Part shown: positions 32,492 through 41,995 of the stretch, piece by piece
Position numbering within the stretch: position 1 is the first letter of the stretch
Layout of the letters: each line of letters begins with the position of its first letter
Made by a program: the position numbers and the translations under genes
Notes under the pieces: model-generated
What the model was told of the DNA's origin: nothing
Database searches by the model: none
What the model saw: only the letters and a program-made list of their open reading frames with translations
Source: Chryseobacterium jejuense
GTDB taxonomy: Bacteria; Bacteroidota; Bacteroidia; Flavobacteriales; Weeksellaceae
Length of the DNA stretch: 64,000 nucleotides
Assembly (NCBI RefSeq): GCF_017877355.1
Contig: NZ_JAGIPR010000001.1
Coordinates: 62,001-126,000, forward strand
Reading direction: 5' to 3'

Positions 32492-35359
32492 ATGAACCGA
32501 TTTTATTTCAATAAAAGCAATAGGGCAGCATTATTTTTTGCAATGACTTTATTGCCTTCCGGCATAGCATATTCACAGGTTAAGAAAGATACAGTAGCTA
32601 AAGAAAATAAAATAGAAGAAGTTGTGGTAATCGGATATGGTACGCAGAAAAAAGAAGCTGTCACCGGATCTGTTGCTTCATTGAGTGGTAACGCTATAAA
32701 AGAAGTACCTTCTGCCAACATTACAGAAGCAATTCAGGGCCGCCTTCCGGGAGTTGATATTGGAAGGACTTCAACAAAACCAGGTGCTGTACAGCAGATT
32801 CGTATCAGAGGTGAACGTTCTTTAACAGGATCCAATGATCCTCTTATTGTATTAGACGGCATTCCGTTCGTTGGATCTTTGGGAGATATAAGTCCATCAG
32901 ACATTAAAACTTTAGATGTTCTTAAAGATGCTTCCGCTACTGCTATTTATGGTTCCCGTGGTGCCAATGGAGTTATCATCATAACTACCAACAGAGGAGG
33001 AAAAGGACAAAAAGCGAGATTTTCATATAATGCATATACCGGATTTCAGACTGTGTTTTCTCAATATCCAATAATGGATGGTCCTAAACTCGCAAAACTA
33101 AGAGCTGACGCTAACCTCTTTACAAATGGTCCGGATGAGTCTAACGGGACAAATACAGATTGGCAGGATCAATATTATGGGGTAGGACTTATGATGAATC
33201 ATGATGTTGCAGTTACAGGTGGAACGGAAAAAGGAGGGTACAATTTCGGAGTTGCCTATTTCCAGCAAAATGGAGTGGTACCATTGCAACAATATAAAAG
33301 GCTTTCTATTAGAGGCGCTTTGGATCAGGAAATTAATTCATGGTTAAAGGTTGGGTTTTCAACGAATTCTAATTTCTCAGTGAATGATTTTAATGGAATA
33401 AGCGGGGCACCCGTTTTAGGGTATTCACCATTGGTAAGTCCATATCTTGCAGACGGATCACTAAGATTAAGAACAACATTTGCAAATGTTGACCAAACAG
33501 CTCTTCAAACGAGATCAATTTTAGAAGGGCTGGGTGACGCTTATGCAGACCGTACAAATGCATTCAGTTCTTATAATAATTTGTATGGAGAAATTAAAAT
33601 TCCAGGTGTTGAAGGTCTTAAATACAGATTAAACGTTGGTTTAACATACAGGAACTCAAACAGTGGTTATTATCTGGGAACAGGTGCATTAAACTATCAG
33701 CCGGCTACTTTATCTTCAGCAAGCATAGGCAATTCTCTGACCACACAGTGGGTTTTGGAAAATATGGTAACCTACGATAGAAGTTTTGGCAAGCATAAAA
33801 TTAATGCAACAGCTTTATATTCAGCTGAACAGACAAGATTTAACAGCTCGTCGATTGCCGCTCGTGATGTGCCTATTGATGCTTTTCAGTATTTCAATTT
33901 AGGCCATGCCCAAGGTGAAATAACCATAGATCCTAACAACCAGGGATATTGGAGAAGAGGACTGATGTCTTTCATGGGAAGAGCAATGTATCAATATGAT
34001 AACCGTTACATGCTGACGGCAACAGTAAGATCAGATGGTGCTTCAGTATTGGCTAAAGGGCATCAGTGGCATACTTATCCGGCCATTTCGGTAGGGTGGA
34101 ATGTAGCGAATGAAAGTTTCCTCCGAAACTCGAAATACATCAACATGCTAAAGTTACGGGCTGGTTTTGGTCAAACATCAAATCAGGCTATTGCTCCATA
34201 CACAACTTTTGGTAGCTTAAGTACTACCCCTTACAATTTTGGAGGTACTAATGTTATAGGTAATTATGTGAGTTCAGCTCCTAACGCGTCTTTAGGATGG
34301 GAATTTTCGAAAACCTGGAACTATGGTGTAGATTTTTCGATTTTTAATAGGAGAATAACAGGTACTGTGGAATATTATGTTACCAATACTGAAAAATTAT
34401 TGCTGAGCAAAGGATTACCTTCATCCAGTGGATTAGGGTCAGTTACCGAGAATGTTGGGGCATCTCAGAATAAAGGTTTAGAGATATCACTTAATGCAGT
34501 GGTCATTGATAATCCTGATGGCTTCAGTTGGGAAGTAGGAGGTAATTTATCTGCGAACAGAAATAAAATTACAGCGCTTGCTTCCGGAATGGATAGAAAT
34601 GTAAATAATTTATGGTTTGTAGGTTACAATATTAATGCCTTGTACGATTATCAATATGTTGGTCTTTGGCAGCAGGGAGATCCATATTTGAATATTCTGG
34701 AGCCGCAAGTGGGTGCAGCACCGGGAATGATCAAAGTGTTATACACAGGAGAATACAATGCGGATGGTACACCAAAGAGAGCAATTAATGAAGCTGATAG
34801 GCAAATTATTAACACAAATCCCGATTTCATCGGTGGTTTTAATACGAGACTTGCTTATAAAAATATAGATTTAAGTATTGTAGGAGCTTTCCAGAAAGGA
34901 GGGGTGCTGATCAGTTCTATTTATGGATCAGCGGGTTACCTTAACAGATTAACAGGTAGAGGAAACAATGTAGATGTAGATTACTGGACCGAAGAAAATC
35001 CTGATGTAAGATACCCGAAACCAGGCGGACTGTTAAGTGGTGATAACCCTAAGTATGCTTCAACACTTGCTCTGTTCGATGCCTCTTTTGTGAAAATCAG
35101 AACGATTACCTTAGGCTATAATTTTAATAAAAACACTCTGGCCAGCTTAGGCGTTAGTAATCTTCGACTGTATATTACAATACAGAATCCATTTGTATTT
35201 GGTTCTCCTTATTACAGGCATTCTGGTATGGATCCGGAACCGAACTCAAGAGGTAATGAAAATCAGGCTGTAAACTCATATAAAGCGAATCAGCTTATTA
35301 TAGGTACAAACAACCCGTCTACGAGAAATTATATGATGGGGCTAAATCTAACCTTTTAA
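32492..35359 (+). CDS. SusC/RagA-type TonB-dependent outer-membrane transporter
   Basis: The 955-residue protein imports oligosaccharides with SusD. After the signal peptide (AYSQV) comes a TonB-box-like stretch (KIEEVVVIGYGTQKKEAVTG), then the plug with ITEAIQGRLPGV, VQQIRIRGERSL, DPLIVLDGIPF and ATAIYGSRGANGVIIITT, and a C-terminal 22-strand barrel ending RNYMMGLNLTF. Unlike most SusC proteins it has no N-terminal carboxypeptidase-D-like (STN/CarbopepD_reg_2) domain before the TonB box, so it is of the short type. It is 92 bp after xylA and 12 bp before susD. Confidence 0.92.
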   Translation: MNRFYFNKSNRAALFFAMTLLPSGIAYSQVKKDTVAKENKIEEVVVIGYGTQKKEAVTGSVASLSGNAIKEVPSANITEAIQGRLPGVDIGRTSTKPGAVQQIRIRGERSLTGSNDPLIVLDGIPFVGSLGDISPSDIKTLDVLKDASATAIYGSRGANGVIIITTNRGGKGQKARFSYNAYTGFQTVFSQYPIMDGPKLAKLRADANLFTNGPDESNGTNTDWQDQYYGVGLMMNHDVAVTGGTEKGGYNFGVAYFQQNGVVPLQQYKRLSIRGALDQEINSWLKVGFSTNSNFSVNDFNGISGAPVLGYSPLVSPYLADGSLRLRTTFANVDQTALQTRSILEGLGDAYADRTNAFSSYNNLYGEIKIPGVEGLKYRLNVGLTYRNSNSGYYLGTGALNYQPATLSSASIGNSLTTQWVLENMVTYDRSFGKHKINATALYSAEQTRFNSSSIAARDVPIDAFQYFNLGHAQGEITIDPNNQGYWRRGLMSFMGRAMYQYDNRYMLTATVRSDGASVLAKGHQWHTYPAISVGWNVANESFLRNSKYINMLKLRAGFGQTSNQAIAPYTTFGSLSTTPYNFGGTNVIGNYVSSAPNASLGWEFSKTWNYGVDFSIFNRRITGTVEYYVTNTEKLLLSKGLPSSSGLGSVTENVGASQNKGLEISLNAVVIDNPDGFSWEVGGNLSANRNKITALASGMDRNVNNLWFVGYNINALYDYQYVGLWQQGDPYLNILEPQVGAAPGMIKVLYTGEYNADGTPKRAINEADRQIINTNPDFIGGFNTRLAYKNIDLSIVGAFQKGGVLISSIYGSAGYLNRLTGRGNNVDVDYWTEENPDVRYPKPGGLLSGDNPKYASTLALFDASFVKIRTITLGYNFNKNTLASLGVSNLRLYITIQNPFVFGSPYYRHSGMDPEPNSRGNENQAVNSYKANQLIIGTNNPSTRNYMMGLNLTF

Positions 35360-35371
35360 AAATCAGGAATC

Positions 35372-37333
35372 ATGATCAATTTAAATAAAAAATTCATTGC
35401 TGCTTTATTTCTAGCTTCAGTAGCATTTACAACTACAGGATGTAATGAGATATTGGATGAACAGCCAAGAGGGATTTATACTCCGGAAGACTTTACAACA
35501 GAAAGAGGTATATCGCAGGGTGTTACGTCTTTATACAGACAGTTGAGATTGCTTTATGGAAACGGTTATTGGTTAAATGCTAATATGACTGGTACAGATG
35601 AAGCCACCTGGGGACAGAGCGCAGACGGTAATTTTAAAGATCTTGATATGACAGGTGGTGCAGGCAGTATCAATTCCAATACCTTTCCCACAAGTATGGT
35701 ATGGGGATCCGTATTTCCGTCGATTAATACTGCAAATGGAATTATTCAGAACGGATCCGGAGCAGGTATAGCAGAATCATTGATTTCGGAAGCAAGATTT
35801 TTCCGTTCGTTCTATTATTTTTTATTAGTGCAGACTTATGGAGGTGTACCTCTTGATCTGGGATCCGGAGAACTGGCTTTTAATATCAATCCCAAAACGA
35901 CTTCAGTTAGAAATACGGTTACGGAAGTATACACTAAAGCAATCTTCCCGGATTTAATTAAAGCTGTTGAAAATCTTCCTGTTGACCCGCGGGTTAAAGG
36001 AGGGATAACCAAAAATGTAGCCCGTTTATATTTGGCAAAGGCCTACTTAACTTATGGATGGTGGCTACAAAATCCGAACGGTATCCCGACATATCCTGAA
36101 ACTTCCCGGACGGATCCTGATGGCCACAACGCACAATGGTATTTTCAGCAGGCTTATGATGTTGCTTTAGCTGCAATTAATAATCCCGGACCATACGCGT
36201 TGCAGCCAACTTACTATGATGTTAATTTAGGATCAAATGATCGTAATAGTGAATGCATGCTGTATGCAGATCATACAGAAACCAGTGCCTATTTCAATGA
36301 GGGGGTAATTCAGGCAAGCTATGGTGATGGATGGTCACCAAATAATTTTGCATCCTGGATGATGACGTGGAATTATACCAACCTTAAAAGCAGTACATCA
36401 GCAACAACATGGACACCGGCAAGCCCGGTACAACGTGCCGCTTTTCAGCCGCTGGGAAGACCTTGGGTGAGAATGGCTCCTACCATCGAAGTAATTAAAA
36501 ATACATTTTCGGATAAAACCAATGATTCAAGATACGATGGAACATTTACAACAGTATACCGTGGTAACTGGAATAAAGAAGGAACCGGGCTTACCAATGT
36601 AGGGACACTCTATAATGCAAATAATCTTCCGATACAGCCTAATGCTCCGGTTTTAACCTTTTTAAATGATGATTCTCAGACCCCAACATATCCAACCAAC
36701 GCCGGCCAAAACGGAATCGGTGCCGGTACACTGCCGGGAAGAGCGGATTGGGTGGTGGCTCCTAGCGGAATCAGCAGAATTGTGTATCCTGGGATATGGA
36801 AAACTGGTCCTTACAGAACGGATAACGGAAATGGGTTAGGATATCCAAATCCGAGTCATACACGCCCTTTCTATGCAGCAAAATTCTCCGAGCTGTATTT
36901 TATTGCAGCAGAAGCGGCTGTAAAAGGAGCGTCCGGCGCAGTGTCTGCCAGAGATTTAATTAATGTGATCCGTGCAAGAGCAGGAAAATGGCGTTGGGAT
37001 AATAACGGAAATGCAACAAAAATACAGGATAACAGTGCTGTTATGATAGCTGCAACACCATCAACCATAACAGTTGATTACATCTTAGCAGAAAGATCCA
37101 GAGAATATTTTGGTGAAGGCTACAGATGGTATGATTTGGTAAGAACCCAAACTTGGACAGAAAAAGCTGCATCATACTCCATTGGCGGAGCCAATTATGG
37201 AAATCATACACCACAAACAGTTACCAGGACAATACAACCTTTCCACTATCTGAGACCTATTCCTCAGGGACAGTTAGATGCTATGGAAGTATCGCCAGAT
37301 ATTAAAGCAAAATATCAGAATCCTGGATATTAA
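35372..37333 (+). CDS. SusD/RagB-type surface glycan-binding lipoprotein
   Basis: The 653-residue lipoprotein has a lipobox-like TTGC (Cys24) after a hydrophobic signal, then NEILDEQPRG, a typical SusD start. The SusD-like TPR and ligand-binding fold runs to the C-terminal RagB domain with YFIAAEAAVKG, INVIRARAGKW and ILAERSREYFGEGYRWYDLVRT, which are diagnostic, ending in PDIKAKYQNPGY. It caps the SusC barrel and captures xylan oligosaccharides. A strong hairpin follows 28 bp after its stop. Confidence 0.92.
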   Translation: MINLNKKFIAALFLASVAFTTTGCNEILDEQPRGIYTPEDFTTERGISQGVTSLYRQLRLLYGNGYWLNANMTGTDEATWGQSADGNFKDLDMTGGAGSINSNTFPTSMVWGSVFPSINTANGIIQNGSGAGIAESLISEARFFRSFYYFLLVQTYGGVPLDLGSGELAFNINPKTTSVRNTVTEVYTKAIFPDLIKAVENLPVDPRVKGGITKNVARLYLAKAYLTYGWWLQNPNGIPTYPETSRTDPDGHNAQWYFQQAYDVALAAINNPGPYALQPTYYDVNLGSNDRNSECMLYADHTETSAYFNEGVIQASYGDGWSPNNFASWMMTWNYTNLKSSTSATTWTPASPVQRAAFQPLGRPWVRMAPTIEVIKNTFSDKTNDSRYDGTFTTVYRGNWNKEGTGLTNVGTLYNANNLPIQPNAPVLTFLNDDSQTPTYPTNAGQNGIGAGTLPGRADWVVAPSGISRIVYPGIWKTGPYRTDNGNGLGYPNPSHTRPFYAAKFSELYFIAAEAAVKGASGAVSARDLINVIRARAGKWRWDNNGNATKIQDNSAVMIAATPSTITVDYILAERSREYFGEGYRWYDLVRTQTWTEKAASYSIGGANYGNHTPQTVTRTIQPFHYLRPIPQGQLDAMEVSPDIKAKYQNPGY

Positions 37334-37361
37334 TTACATTTCATTCTACATTCATATCAGC

Positions 37362-37393
37362 AACAGAGTAGGTGTGAAAGCACCTGCTTTGTT
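37362..37393 (+). terminator. Attenuator-like hairpin after susD
   Basis: AACAGAGTAGGTG (37362-37374) pairs with CACCTGCTTTGTT (37381-37393) over 13 positions with two G-U pairs and a 6-nt TGAAAG loop. T-rich sequence closes and follows the stem. Its place directly after susCD suits partial termination, giving more SusCD than downstream enzymes. Confidence 0.65.
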
Positions 37394-37417
37394 TATCTGA
37401 ATTAAAACTTAAAGGTT

Positions 37418-38593
37418 ATGGAAAAAACATGGCGCTGGTTTGGCAAAAAAGACAAAATAGAACTGAGTACACTTCGTCAGATCGGAGTGGAAGGAATTGT
37501 TTCTGCACTGCATGATATCCCAAACGGAGAAATCTGGAGTTTTGAGGCCATCAATGATTATAAAAACTATATAGAAAGCCACGGACTTCGCTGGTCTGTT
37601 GTGGAAAGTCTTCCCGTGAGCGAAGCAATCAAATACGGAGGTGAAGACCGTGACTCTTTAATAGAAAATTATATCATAAGCCTTGAAAATCTGGGTAAAG
37701 CAGGAGTTACAACAGTTTGCTACAATTTTATGCCTGTTCTCGACTGGGCTAGAACAGATCTCTTTCATGAATGGGAAGACGGTTCTTCATCACTTTATTT
37801 TGATAAAGCAAAGTTTGCGTACTTCGAAATTCATATTCTAAAAAGAGAAGGAGCAGAAAATGATTATAACCCGGAGATCCTTCAAAAGGTAGAAGCATTA
37901 AAAAATACCTTAACGGAAAAAGATAACAATGACCTGATAGACTCAATCATTGTAAAAACACAGGGATTTGTTAACGGAAATATCAAGGAAGGAGATGATA
38001 ATCCGGTGGCTATTTTCAAAAATTTACTGGCATTATATGATGGAATAGATAAAAACCAGCTTCGCAGGAATATGAAATATTTCCTCGAAAAAATAATGCC
38101 TGTCTGTGAAAAATGGAATATCCAGATGTGTGTACATCCTGATGATCCACCATTTTCATTACTGGGCTTACCAAGAATAGTAACCAATGAAGAAGATATT
38201 GAATGGCTTCTGAAAGCTGTTGATAATCCTCACAACGGATTGACATTCTGTGCCGGATCTTTAAGCGCGAATCTTCAGAATGATGTTCCGGAACTGGCTC
38301 AGAAATTTGCCCACCGGATAAAATTTGTTCACCTGAGAAGTACAAATGTCTTTGAAAACGGTGATTTCATTGAGGCTCATCATTTAGGAGGAAGAGGAAA
38401 GCTCATTGAAGTGATCCGTGTTTTTGAAAAAGAAAACCCTGATCTTCCGATGAGAATTGACCACGGAAGGCTGTTAACAGAAGATATCGACAAAGGATAT
38501 AATCCCGGCTATTCATTTCTAGGACGAATGCTGGCATTAGGCCAGATCGAAGGCGTAATGGCCACAGTTCAGTCAGAACTACAAAAAAATTAA
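37418..38593 (+). CDS. uxuA: Mannonate dehydratase
   Basis: The 391-residue protein begins MEKTWRWFGKKDKIELSTLRQIGVEGIV, the hallmark start of UxuA. Later motifs include MCVHPDDPPFSLLGLPRIV, a metal-site segment, and GLTFCAGSLSAN, FVHLRSTN and MRIDHGRLL, typical of the TIM-barrel dehydratase. It converts D-mannonate to 2-keto-3-deoxygluconate. The route is complete here: uxaC, the SDR at 38626, uxuA, kdgK and kdgA are all encoded in the locus. Confidence 0.94.
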   Translation: MEKTWRWFGKKDKIELSTLRQIGVEGIVSALHDIPNGEIWSFEAINDYKNYIESHGLRWSVVESLPVSEAIKYGGEDRDSLIENYIISLENLGKAGVTTVCYNFMPVLDWARTDLFHEWEDGSSSLYFDKAKFAYFEIHILKREGAENDYNPEILQKVEALKNTLTEKDNNDLIDSIIVKTQGFVNGNIKEGDDNPVAIFKNLLALYDGIDKNQLRRNMKYFLEKIMPVCEKWNIQMCVHPDDPPFSLLGLPRIVTNEEDIEWLLKAVDNPHNGLTFCAGSLSANLQNDVPELAQKFAHRIKFVHLRSTNVFENGDFIEAHHLGGRGKLIEVIRVFEKENPDLPMRIDHGRLLTEDIDKGYNPGYSFLGRMLALGQIEGVMATVQSELQKN

Positions 38594-38625
38594 TCTGCGT
38601 TTGTAATAAAATAGTAAAAAGTAAA

Positions 38626-39441
38626 ATGAAAGACCTGTTTAGTATTAAAAACAAAATAGCAGTCATTACAGGGGCTTCAGGTGTTTTAGGAGGCAGCCTG
38701 GCGAAAAGTTTTATAGAAGCCGGAGCAAAAGTTGTCGCACTGGGAAGAAACCAGGAAACACTGAACGCCCGTGTAAAAGAACTGACAGATTTAGGAGGAG
38801 ATGCACTCGCTGTAGAAGCCAATGTGATGGATATTGAAAGCCTTGAAGCGGCTTCAGGGAAAATAAAAGAAAAGTACGGAAGTATTGATATTCTGCTCAA
38901 TATAGCCGGTGGAAATATTCCGGCAGCTACTTTATCTCCTGATCAATCATTTTTTGATATGAATATGAAGGGATGGGCAGAGGTTACCGATCTTAATATC
39001 AACGGAACCGTTTACCCGAGCTATGTTTTCGGAAAAGTAATGGCTGAACAGGGTAGCGGAAACATTATTAATATTTCTTCAATGGCCGCTTATTCAGCTA
39101 TTACAAGAGTGGCAGGATATTCTGCCGCCAAATCGGCGATCACCAATTTCACCCAATGGCTTGCTTCTGATCTGGCATTGAAATTCGGAGATAAAATACG
39201 CGTTAATGCAGTGGCTCCAGGCTTTTTCATTGGAGATCAGAACCGTGCCATTCTTTTGAATCCGGACGGAAGCTTAACGGAAAGAAGTAAAAAAGTAATT
39301 GCCAAAACACCCATGCAACGATTTGGGGAAGTGGAAGAACTGAATGGTATTGTACAGTTTCTATGTTCGGATGCAGCAAGTTTCATCACAGGAGCACTGA
39401 TTCCTGTTGACGGAGGTTTCAGTGCATTCAGTGGAGTATAA
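38626..39441 (+). CDS. SDR-family D-mannonate oxidoreductase (fructuronate reductase)
   Basis: The 271-residue Rossmann-fold short-chain dehydrogenase has the cofactor motif TGASGVLGGSLA, NIAGG, an active-site Ser in NIISSMAAY-like NISSMAAY and the catalytic YSAAK (Tyr-x3-Lys). The last part has PVDGGFSAFSGV, usual for classical SDRs. Between uxuA and uxaC it should take the role that UxuB plays in E. coli, reducing D-fructuronate to D-mannonate, although UxuB itself is an unrelated long-chain dehydrogenase. A terminator follows 25 bp after the stop. Confidence 0.87.
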   Translation: MKDLFSIKNKIAVITGASGVLGGSLAKSFIEAGAKVVALGRNQETLNARVKELTDLGGDALAVEANVMDIESLEAASGKIKEKYGSIDILLNIAGGNIPAATLSPDQSFFDMNMKGWAEVTDLNINGTVYPSYVFGKVMAEQGSGNIINISSMAAYSAITRVAGYSAAKSAITNFTQWLASDLALKFGDKIRVNAVAPGFFIGDQNRAILLNPDGSLTERSKKVIAKTPMQRFGEVEELNGIVQFLCSDAASFITGALIPVDGGFSAFSGV

Positions 39442-39466
39442 AAAACTAATTTCCTTATAGATAATG

Positions 39467-39505
39467 AACAGGACCTTGGCGTTTCCATTCAAGGTTCCTG
39501 TTTTT
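39467..39505 (+). terminator. Intrinsic terminator between SDR and uxaC genes
   Basis: AACAGGACCTTG (39467-39478) pairs with CAAGGTTCCTGTT (39490-39502) with one bulge, and a TTTTT run follows. It is the clearest terminator inside the locus and splits it into at least two transcription units. A short palindrome GACTTT-TCT-AAAGTC (39514-39528) lies just after it and may be an operator for the next unit. Confidence 0.8.
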
Positions 39506-39573
39506 AAAAAGTTGACTTTTCTAAAGTCTGAATACTTGAAGAGAATAAAAATCCAGGATTGTAAAAGTAAATA

Positions 39574-40992
39574 ATGAGTAATTCCATTAAAAATAAAGAA
39601 ATTTTCGGAGAATCGTTTTTGCTTGAATCAGCAAAGGCAGAGAATCTGTATTTCGGTTATGCGAAAGAGATGCCGATCATCGATTATCACAATCACCTTG
39701 AACCTGACGTTATTTCTGCCAATCAGAATTTTCGTTCTCCAACAGCTATCTGGCTGGATGGTGATCATTACAAATGGAGAGCCATGAGAAATTTTGGAAT
39801 TGATGAACAGTTTATTTCCGGAAATGCTTCAGATCACGAAAAATTCATGAAATGGGCAGAAGTGGTGCCTTATACCCTTCGTAACCCATTATTTCACTGG
39901 ACCCATCTGGAACTGAAAAATCCTTTTGGGATCAGTGAATATTTATCACCTAATAATGCAGATACCGTGTATCATCAGATGAATGAAAGTCTTCAGACAT
40001 CCGGCTTTTTACCCCAATCCATCATTCAGAATTTTAAGGTTGAAGCGTTGTGCACTACAGATGATCCTGCCGATGATCTGGCTCATCATAAGGCTTTAAA
40101 GAACAGTAGCTTTAAAACGGCTGTTCTTCCGGCTTTCCGTCCTGATTCCTATATTAATATGATTAATCCTGAACACTATCTTTCAGGAATTAAAAAGCTT
40201 GAAAAAATCTGCGGATTTTCCATCACATCAGCCTCTGATCTGTTGAATGCTCTTCAATCAAGAATCAATTATTTTGTGGAAGTTGGAGCAAAAGTAGCCG
40301 ATCATGGGTTTGAATATTTTCCGGATACTACAAAATGGAATCATAGCCTTGAAAAAGAGTTTTCTGAATTCCTGAAGGGCAATCTTTCAACATTTTCCGA
40401 TCCGGAAGCTTTATGTGGTTATATGCTGAAAGAACTTTGCGAAATGTACGCAGAAAAAGGCTGGGTACAGCAGTTTCATGTAGGAGCAACCAGAAACAAC
40501 AATTCAGAAATGTTCAGAAAAATGGGTGCCAACGCAGGATATGATGCCATTGGAGAACCGTATTACGCACAAAGGATGAGCATTCTGCTTGATGCACTGA
40601 ATACGGAAGGAAAACTGGCCAAAACCATTATTTACAATCTGAACCCGGCATTTAACGAAGTTCTGGCATCCCTTGCCGGAAATTTCAATGAAGGCGGAAT
40701 CAAATCTAAGGTACAGTTCGGAGCAGCCTGGTGGTTCCTCGATCAGCTTGACGGGATGACAAAACAGATGAATACACTTTCCAATATCGGTCTGATCAGC
40801 ACTTTCGTCGGCATGCTTACCGATTCCCGGAGCCTGCTGTCATTCTCAAGACACGATTATTTCAGAAGGCTTTTATGCAATCTGTTCGGAAATGAGATGG
40901 AAAGAGGTCTTCTTCCCGATGATGAAAAATGGGTAGGAAAGATCATTCAGGATATCTGTTATCACAATACAAAAAATTATTTTGAAATCTAA
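39574..40992 (+). CDS. uxaC: Glucuronate isomerase
   Basis: The 472-residue enzyme has the UxaC start motif MPIIDYHNHLEPDVIS (metal-binding HxH), the segment AIWLDGDHYKWRAMRNFG, and LCTTDDPADDL, VQQFHVGATRNNNSEMF and GMLTDSRSLLSFSRHDYFRR, all diagnostic. It converts D-glucuronate to D-fructuronate (and D-galacturonate to D-tagaturonate). In this locus the source is glucuronic acid released from xylan by GH115. Length equals the family norm. The kdgK start lies 4 bp after the stop. Confidence 0.95.
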   Translation: MSNSIKNKEIFGESFLLESAKAENLYFGYAKEMPIIDYHNHLEPDVISANQNFRSPTAIWLDGDHYKWRAMRNFGIDEQFISGNASDHEKFMKWAEVVPYTLRNPLFHWTHLELKNPFGISEYLSPNNADTVYHQMNESLQTSGFLPQSIIQNFKVEALCTTDDPADDLAHHKALKNSSFKTAVLPAFRPDSYINMINPEHYLSGIKKLEKICGFSITSASDLLNALQSRINYFVEVGAKVADHGFEYFPDTTKWNHSLEKEFSEFLKGNLSTFSDPEALCGYMLKELCEMYAEKGWVQQFHVGATRNNNSEMFRKMGANAGYDAIGEPYYAQRMSILLDALNTEGKLAKTIIYNLNPAFNEVLASLAGNFNEGGIKSKVQFGAAWWFLDQLDGMTKQMNTLSNIGLISTFVGMLTDSRSLLSFSRHDYFRRLLCNLFGNEMERGLLPDDEKWVGKIIQDICYHNTKNYFEI

Positions 40993-40996
40993 TACC

Positions 40997-41995
40997 ATGC
41001 AGGATTCAGCTAAAATACTATGTTTCGGGGAATTGCTTCTCCATTTTGCCCCGGATTCCGAAGGAAACTGGCTCAATGGGCAGTCTCTGAAGATTTACGT
41101 GGGCGGTGCTGAATACAATGTAGCGGCAGCACTTTCCCAGTGGAAGAATGCTGTAAAATTATTATCAGCTTTACCTGAGAATTTTGTAGGAAATCAGCTG
41201 GAATTTCAGCTTAAAAATAAAGGAATAGAAGTCCTTGCAGAGAAAAATAAAGGGAGAATAGGAACATTTTACCTTTCTTCTGATGGAGATATGCAGAACG
41301 CTTCAGTGGTGTACGACCGTTTTCCGTCTGTTTTTACCCAATCGGATTTTGAAACTTTCAGTGATGATGAAATATTTTCAGAAGTAAAATGGCTGCATAT
41401 CAGCACCATTACACCTGCTCTGAGTGACAATGCATTCCGCAAATGTCTGCACATCATGAAAGAAGCCAGAACAAGAAATATTATGGTTTCTCTCGATCTG
41501 AACTACAGAGCGTTACTTTGGCAAAACCAGAATCCTCATAAAATTAAAGAGCTGATGCCTTTTGTGAATGTGCTCATGGGAAATATCTGGTCTGTTGAGC
41601 AGTTTCTGAATATTCCTGTTGCATATGAGCTTAATGGAAATTTTGATGATGAAAATCTTCTGAGGCAGGCCCAAAAAACAGCTTTGGAAATCCGGAAACA
41701 ATTCCCGGATGTAGAAAAAATCGCCAATACATTCCGCTTTACAAACGGAGAACAGGTCAATTATTTTGCCACCTTATTTACTGATGAACAGTTTTTGGTT
41801 TCAGAAAAATATGATGCAGACCAAATTGAAGAAAGAGTAGGAAGCGGTGATTCTTTTATGGCTGCTTTGATTCATGGAATTTTAAAAGGAAATCCTGAGC
41901 AGCAGATCCTTGAGGATGCTGCAAAAGTTGCTTTCAAAAAACTTTTTGTAAAAGGAGATACCATTGATGACAGCATTAATATCGAAAAATTATGA
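40997..41995 (+). CDS. kdgK: 2-keto-3-deoxygluconate kinase (PfkB family)
   Basis: The 332-residue ribokinase-fold kinase starts at ATG 40997 (MQDSAKILCFGELLLHFAP), 4 bp after the uxaC stop. A TTG at 40982 would overlap uxaC. It has GGAEYNVAAALSQW near the N-terminus and the catalytic C-terminal loop ERVGSGDSFMAALIHG (Asp base). It phosphorylates 2-keto-3-deoxygluconate to KDPG. Its stop overlaps the ATG of the aldolase gene (ATGA), so the two are translationally coupled. Confidence 0.9.
   Translation: MQDSAKILCFGELLLHFAPDSEGNWLNGQSLKIYVGGAEYNVAAALSQWKNAVKLLSALPENFVGNQLEFQLKNKGIEVLAEKNKGRIGTFYLSSDGDMQNASVVYDRFPSVFTQSDFETFSDDEIFSEVKWLHISTITPALSDNAFRKCLHIMKEARTRNIMVSLDLNYRALLWQNQNPHKIKELMPFVNVLMGNIWSVEQFLNIPVAYELNGNFDDENLLRQAQKTALEIRKQFPDVEKIANTFRFTNGEQVNYFATLFTDEQFLVSEKYDADQIEERVGSGDSFMAALIHGILKGNPEQQILEDAAKVAFKKLFVKGDTIDDSINIEKL

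Noticed and set aside
40982..40996. TTG start for kdgK upstream of the chosen ATG
   Set aside because: It would overlap the end of uxaC and add residues not typical of PfkB kinases; ATG at 40997 is the better start.
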